NCBI GenBank assembly: GCA_031280545.1
Contig: JAITGP010000015.1
Coordinates: 1-29,187, forward strand
From: Candidatus Peribacteria bacterium
GTDB lineage: Bacteria; Patescibacteria; JAEDAM01; Absconditabacterales; Absconditicoccaceae
DNA: 29,187 bases
Direction: 5' to 3'
Below the pieces are notes generated by a model. That model searched no databases, had not been told where the DNA came from, and saw only the letters and a program-made list of their open reading frames with translations. This document shows positions 27,152 to 29,187 of the stretch, in pieces; the first letter of the stretch is position 1; every line of letters begins with the position of its first letter. The position numbers and the translations under genes were made by a program.

Positions 27152-28819
27152 TTAATGTCAATGTCAGCTTGAAATTATAAGTTCCTTTCAAAACTGCGAA
27201 CCTCTATTATAATTAGAGTCTTGAAGGAGCAATTTTATACCACGCATAGCAAACATAGCTTTCATTATCGGTAAAACATCTAGTGGTGGCACCCCATAAC
27301 CTTCAGATCTATTCGCCAAACGTAGCTCATTATCGTCTGACCCAGTATAAATATAACCTCCTCATAAAATATATCCTTCAAACTGATCTTTATGGGATTC
27401 TAAGAATTCTGTATACCGATCCTGAAAATGCCTTCTATCTTTTTCAAGATCTTGTAAATCGTTAGAAAACTTCTCTAAATATTTTATATATAAATCTTTA
27501 TGTTCTTCTCTATTAGCACCTATCATAATATCTATTTTTCCATCTAATCTTTTTATAACAACATATTTTGTGCCTATTCATAGACCATGTATGTTTCCTG
27601 CCTCTGCAGAAGACTTCAGTACTCACGGCAAATTATCGTGTAAAAAACAATTCCCTTTCAACACCAGATGGGAAGATTCATCGATTTCTGATGCTGAATT
27701 TAGCAGTTTCAACAATACTGATGGCGATGTACTAGGATTTTTTGTAAGGTTTTGAATCGTCTTATACTCAATCTCAAAACAATGCAGATCAAGACGCTTA
27801 AGATCTAATATCGTCGTATCAAGATCAGAATTTCTTGACACTCTTTTCATAATATTATTAAAAATTCACTCTAATATAGATAGAGGAGTCTCGGGTATGG
27901 TAGAAGCGACTAATTCCTCATATTTATCAAAACCTTTTTCCCAAGCTTTTATCATTTCTTGTATAATGAGTTCTTTCGGAACATTTGGATGAGAATAGAT
28001 AGAATCTCAATTATCCAGTTTCTTATCTCGAGATAAGAATCCGTTTTCTAGTAACTCTCTAAAAATCTGTGTAGGCGTATTCTTTCGTAGTATTAAGTAG
28101 TTAACTATCTCATGACCAAATTTATCATACGCATACTTAATATATGCTTCTGGTATATCCTTACGGATTGAATTCACAAAAGAGTAAAAATATTTGCTAG
28201 AAATAGAGTAGAAGTCTAATAGGTTTTTGAATTCAGTTTCTGTAATGTTACGGTCACTGATAGCTCATTCAAAAACATGCGACATACCTGTTTTATCCTT
28301 GTCGTTTAATTGTCTGATCATTCCGGTAACGTCTCTTCAAAGTATTACCTTATACACTAACCGTTTCTTATCATCTTCAGGTAAGTTTTCTAAAAGAGGT
28401 CTAAATCCAGCTTCAATAATTATTTTCTCAGCTTTTTCCCTTTCCTCTTTTTCTTTCAGCTTTTTCTCTTTAGCTATCAGCTCTTGTATCATTTTTTCTT
28501 CTAAAACAGAAGGGGTTTCTTCTACAGAAGGAGTTTCTTGTTTGGATATCTCTACAACTGGAGAATTTTCTGCTTCAGTGGCTTCTGAGTGTTCTAAATC
28601 TAATGAAGGATTTGTAGGCTCCACTGGGGCTTCTTCTACAAAATTAATAACATTAATATGCTCATTCGATGGTCTCAGTCATAACTCTTCTACTCACATA
28701 GTATCTTTCAATTCCTTCTGAAATAAATTTTTCAAAGGAGTTAAAAATTTACTTCATCTCTTTTTCTGTCATTTTCCCTCGTCAAGTAGGACGTCTTCTT
28801 TAACTTTTGTTGTTACCAT
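27152..28819 (-). CDS. Large unknown protein, basic head and acidic coiled-coil region
   Basis: 555 aa from ATG 28819 (MVTTKVKEDVLLDEGKGQK) to TAA 27152, crossing ten or more TGA codons; the standard code shows only fragments. The first 50 residues are basic. About residues 65-105 are Glu/Ser/Pro-rich (ETPSVEETPSVLEEK), followed by a charged helix (LIAKEKKLKEKEEREKAEK) likely to form a coiled coil. The rest has repeated helical units of the type KNPSTSPSVLLKLLNSA and SHPNVPKELIIQEMIKAWEKG, vaguely like variant leucine-rich or HEAT-type repeats. No membrane segment or signal peptide. No family recognised. It has a consensus promoter with the AT-palindrome module and is the first gene beyond the 16S rRNA 3' end. 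Confidence 0.7.
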
Positions 28820-28860
28820 AGTAATAATCTATAAAAGATAAAAGTATGTTTATATTGTTA

Positions 28861-28891
28861 ATTATACCAATATATATATATCATTTGTCAA
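28861..28891 (-). promoter_or_regulatory. Promoter with GATATATATAT module (555-aa gene)
   Basis: Minus strand: -35 TTGACA (28886-28891), 19-base spacer containing ATGATATATATATATTGG, -10 TATAAT (28861-28866). The leader to ATG 28819 is about 35 bases. Confidence 0.7.
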
Positions 28892-28993
28892 ATTTTTCGG
28901 GACTTTTTTCATCAAAAAAAAATCCAACTTTTCAGTCAGACTTTTTTCATATTTCACCAATACAAGAAAGAAAAAGAAACTAAGACATATACT

Positions 28994-29054
28994 GTGTCAC
29001 TGACTGTGACACGAGTTTTGGTTTTTTTGTCATTACCCTCCGATACATCGGAAG
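28994..29054. other. Two hairpins between 16S rRNA and the 555-aa gene
   Basis: A perfect stem GTGTCAC (28994-29000) / GTGACAC (29006-29012) and a second, CTCCGAT (29038-29044) / ATCGGAAG (29047-29054), starting about 10 bases past the 16S end. Neither has a clean T-run. They may be rRNA processing or weak stop signals. No tRNA or 23S start is visible here. Confidence 0.4.
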
Positions 29055-29064
29055 GATTTAAGTG

Positions 29065-29187
29065 TAGAATGGTAGTCTATCCCCACCTTCCGGTAGGGAT
29101 GCCTTGTTACGACTTAACCCCAGTCACTGATTTTCTCCTTAACCCACATAGTAAGTCTTCAAAGAACCTCAGCTCCCATGGTTTGAC
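29065..29187 (-). rRNA. 16S ribosomal RNA, 3' end (partial)
   Basis: The reverse complement carries the conserved 16S 3' region: GTCAAACCATGGGAGCTG, then GACTGGGGTTAAGTCGTAAC and AAGGCATCCCTACCGGAAGG, the last ~120 nt including helix 44's end and helix 45. The window edge cuts the rest. By alignment with the usual GGATCACCTCCTTA end, the tail reads AGACTACCATTCTA and should finish near 29065. The core CCTCC of the anti-Shine-Dalgarno is CCATT here. The exact 3' end is inferred by length. Confidence 0.9.

Noticed and set aside
28227..28721. A 164-codon Ser-rich plus-strand open frame
   Set aside because: It is the antisense shadow of the Glu/Lys-rich region of the 555-aa protein, which has promoter and code support on the minus strand.
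3840..28900. A CRISPR array, insertion sequence or prophage
   Set aside because: No regularly spaced direct repeats, transposase or integrase motifs, or phage structural genes were seen.

Overview
The window comes from a low-GC (roughly 38%, by eye) bacterium that reads UGA as glycine (translation table 25). This code is known from the Patescibacteria/CPR lineages Gracilibacteria (BD1-5) and Absconditabacteria (SR1). The proof is in the sequence. Under the standard code FolD, ArgS, a CDGSH iron-sulfur protein, an RsmF-like methyltransferase, a DUF2339 protein and many others are cut by in-frame TGA codons. Several of these TGAs fall exactly on conserved glycines (FolD PVPGGI-G-PLTVA; CDGSH CRC-G-HSQNKPFCDGTH). 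Read with TGA = Gly, nearly every gene closes on TAA or TAG. I cannot tell the two phyla apart from this window. All coordinates below use table 25.

Layout: 1-140 is the tail of a plus-strand SLH-type surface protein. 146-4037 is a minus-strand housekeeping block: AMMECR1-like, nucleoside deoxyribosyltransferase-like, phosphoesterase, signal peptidase I, SSB and a Bax-inhibitor-1 family membrane protein. folD (4203-5096, +) faces a 963-aa DUF2339 membrane protein and a small unknown gene. argS (8541-10286, +) is followed by a small minus-strand membrane protein, then a plus-strand redox pair (double-CDGSH protein and DsbA-like thioredoxin). 12006-15170 is one 1054-aa type IV secretion/conjugation-type ATPase. 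15320-16740 is an overlapping pair (NMN adenylyltransferase-like and BtpA/SgcQ family). 16825-19596 holds a UPF0489 protein and two lipoproteins, one with GYD repeats and one with a CHAP domain. An RsmF-like rRNA methyltransferase (+) precedes a third lipoprotein, two large unknown proteins with membrane segments, a DUF5684 protein, a beta-helix/SLH surface protein, a 555-aa unknown protein and, at the right edge, the 3' end of 16S rRNA (minus).

The genes fit a small, surface-active, probably host-associated cell: several secreted or membrane proteins, lipoproteins, a CHAP amidase-type enzyme and a pilus/secretion ATPase, with only fragments of central metabolism.

Three points deserve attention. 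First, the 16S 3' tail has CCAUU in place of the anti-Shine-Dalgarno CCUCC core, and the start codons examined lack Shine-Dalgarno motifs and sit behind short AT-rich leaders. Second, six promoters share a palindromic GATATATATAT module at or just after the -35 box. Third, two genes reach a TGA just before a terminator-like hairpin, so that strict table-25 reading carries them right through the hairpin. The 16S gene is also not followed by 23S or tRNA genes.
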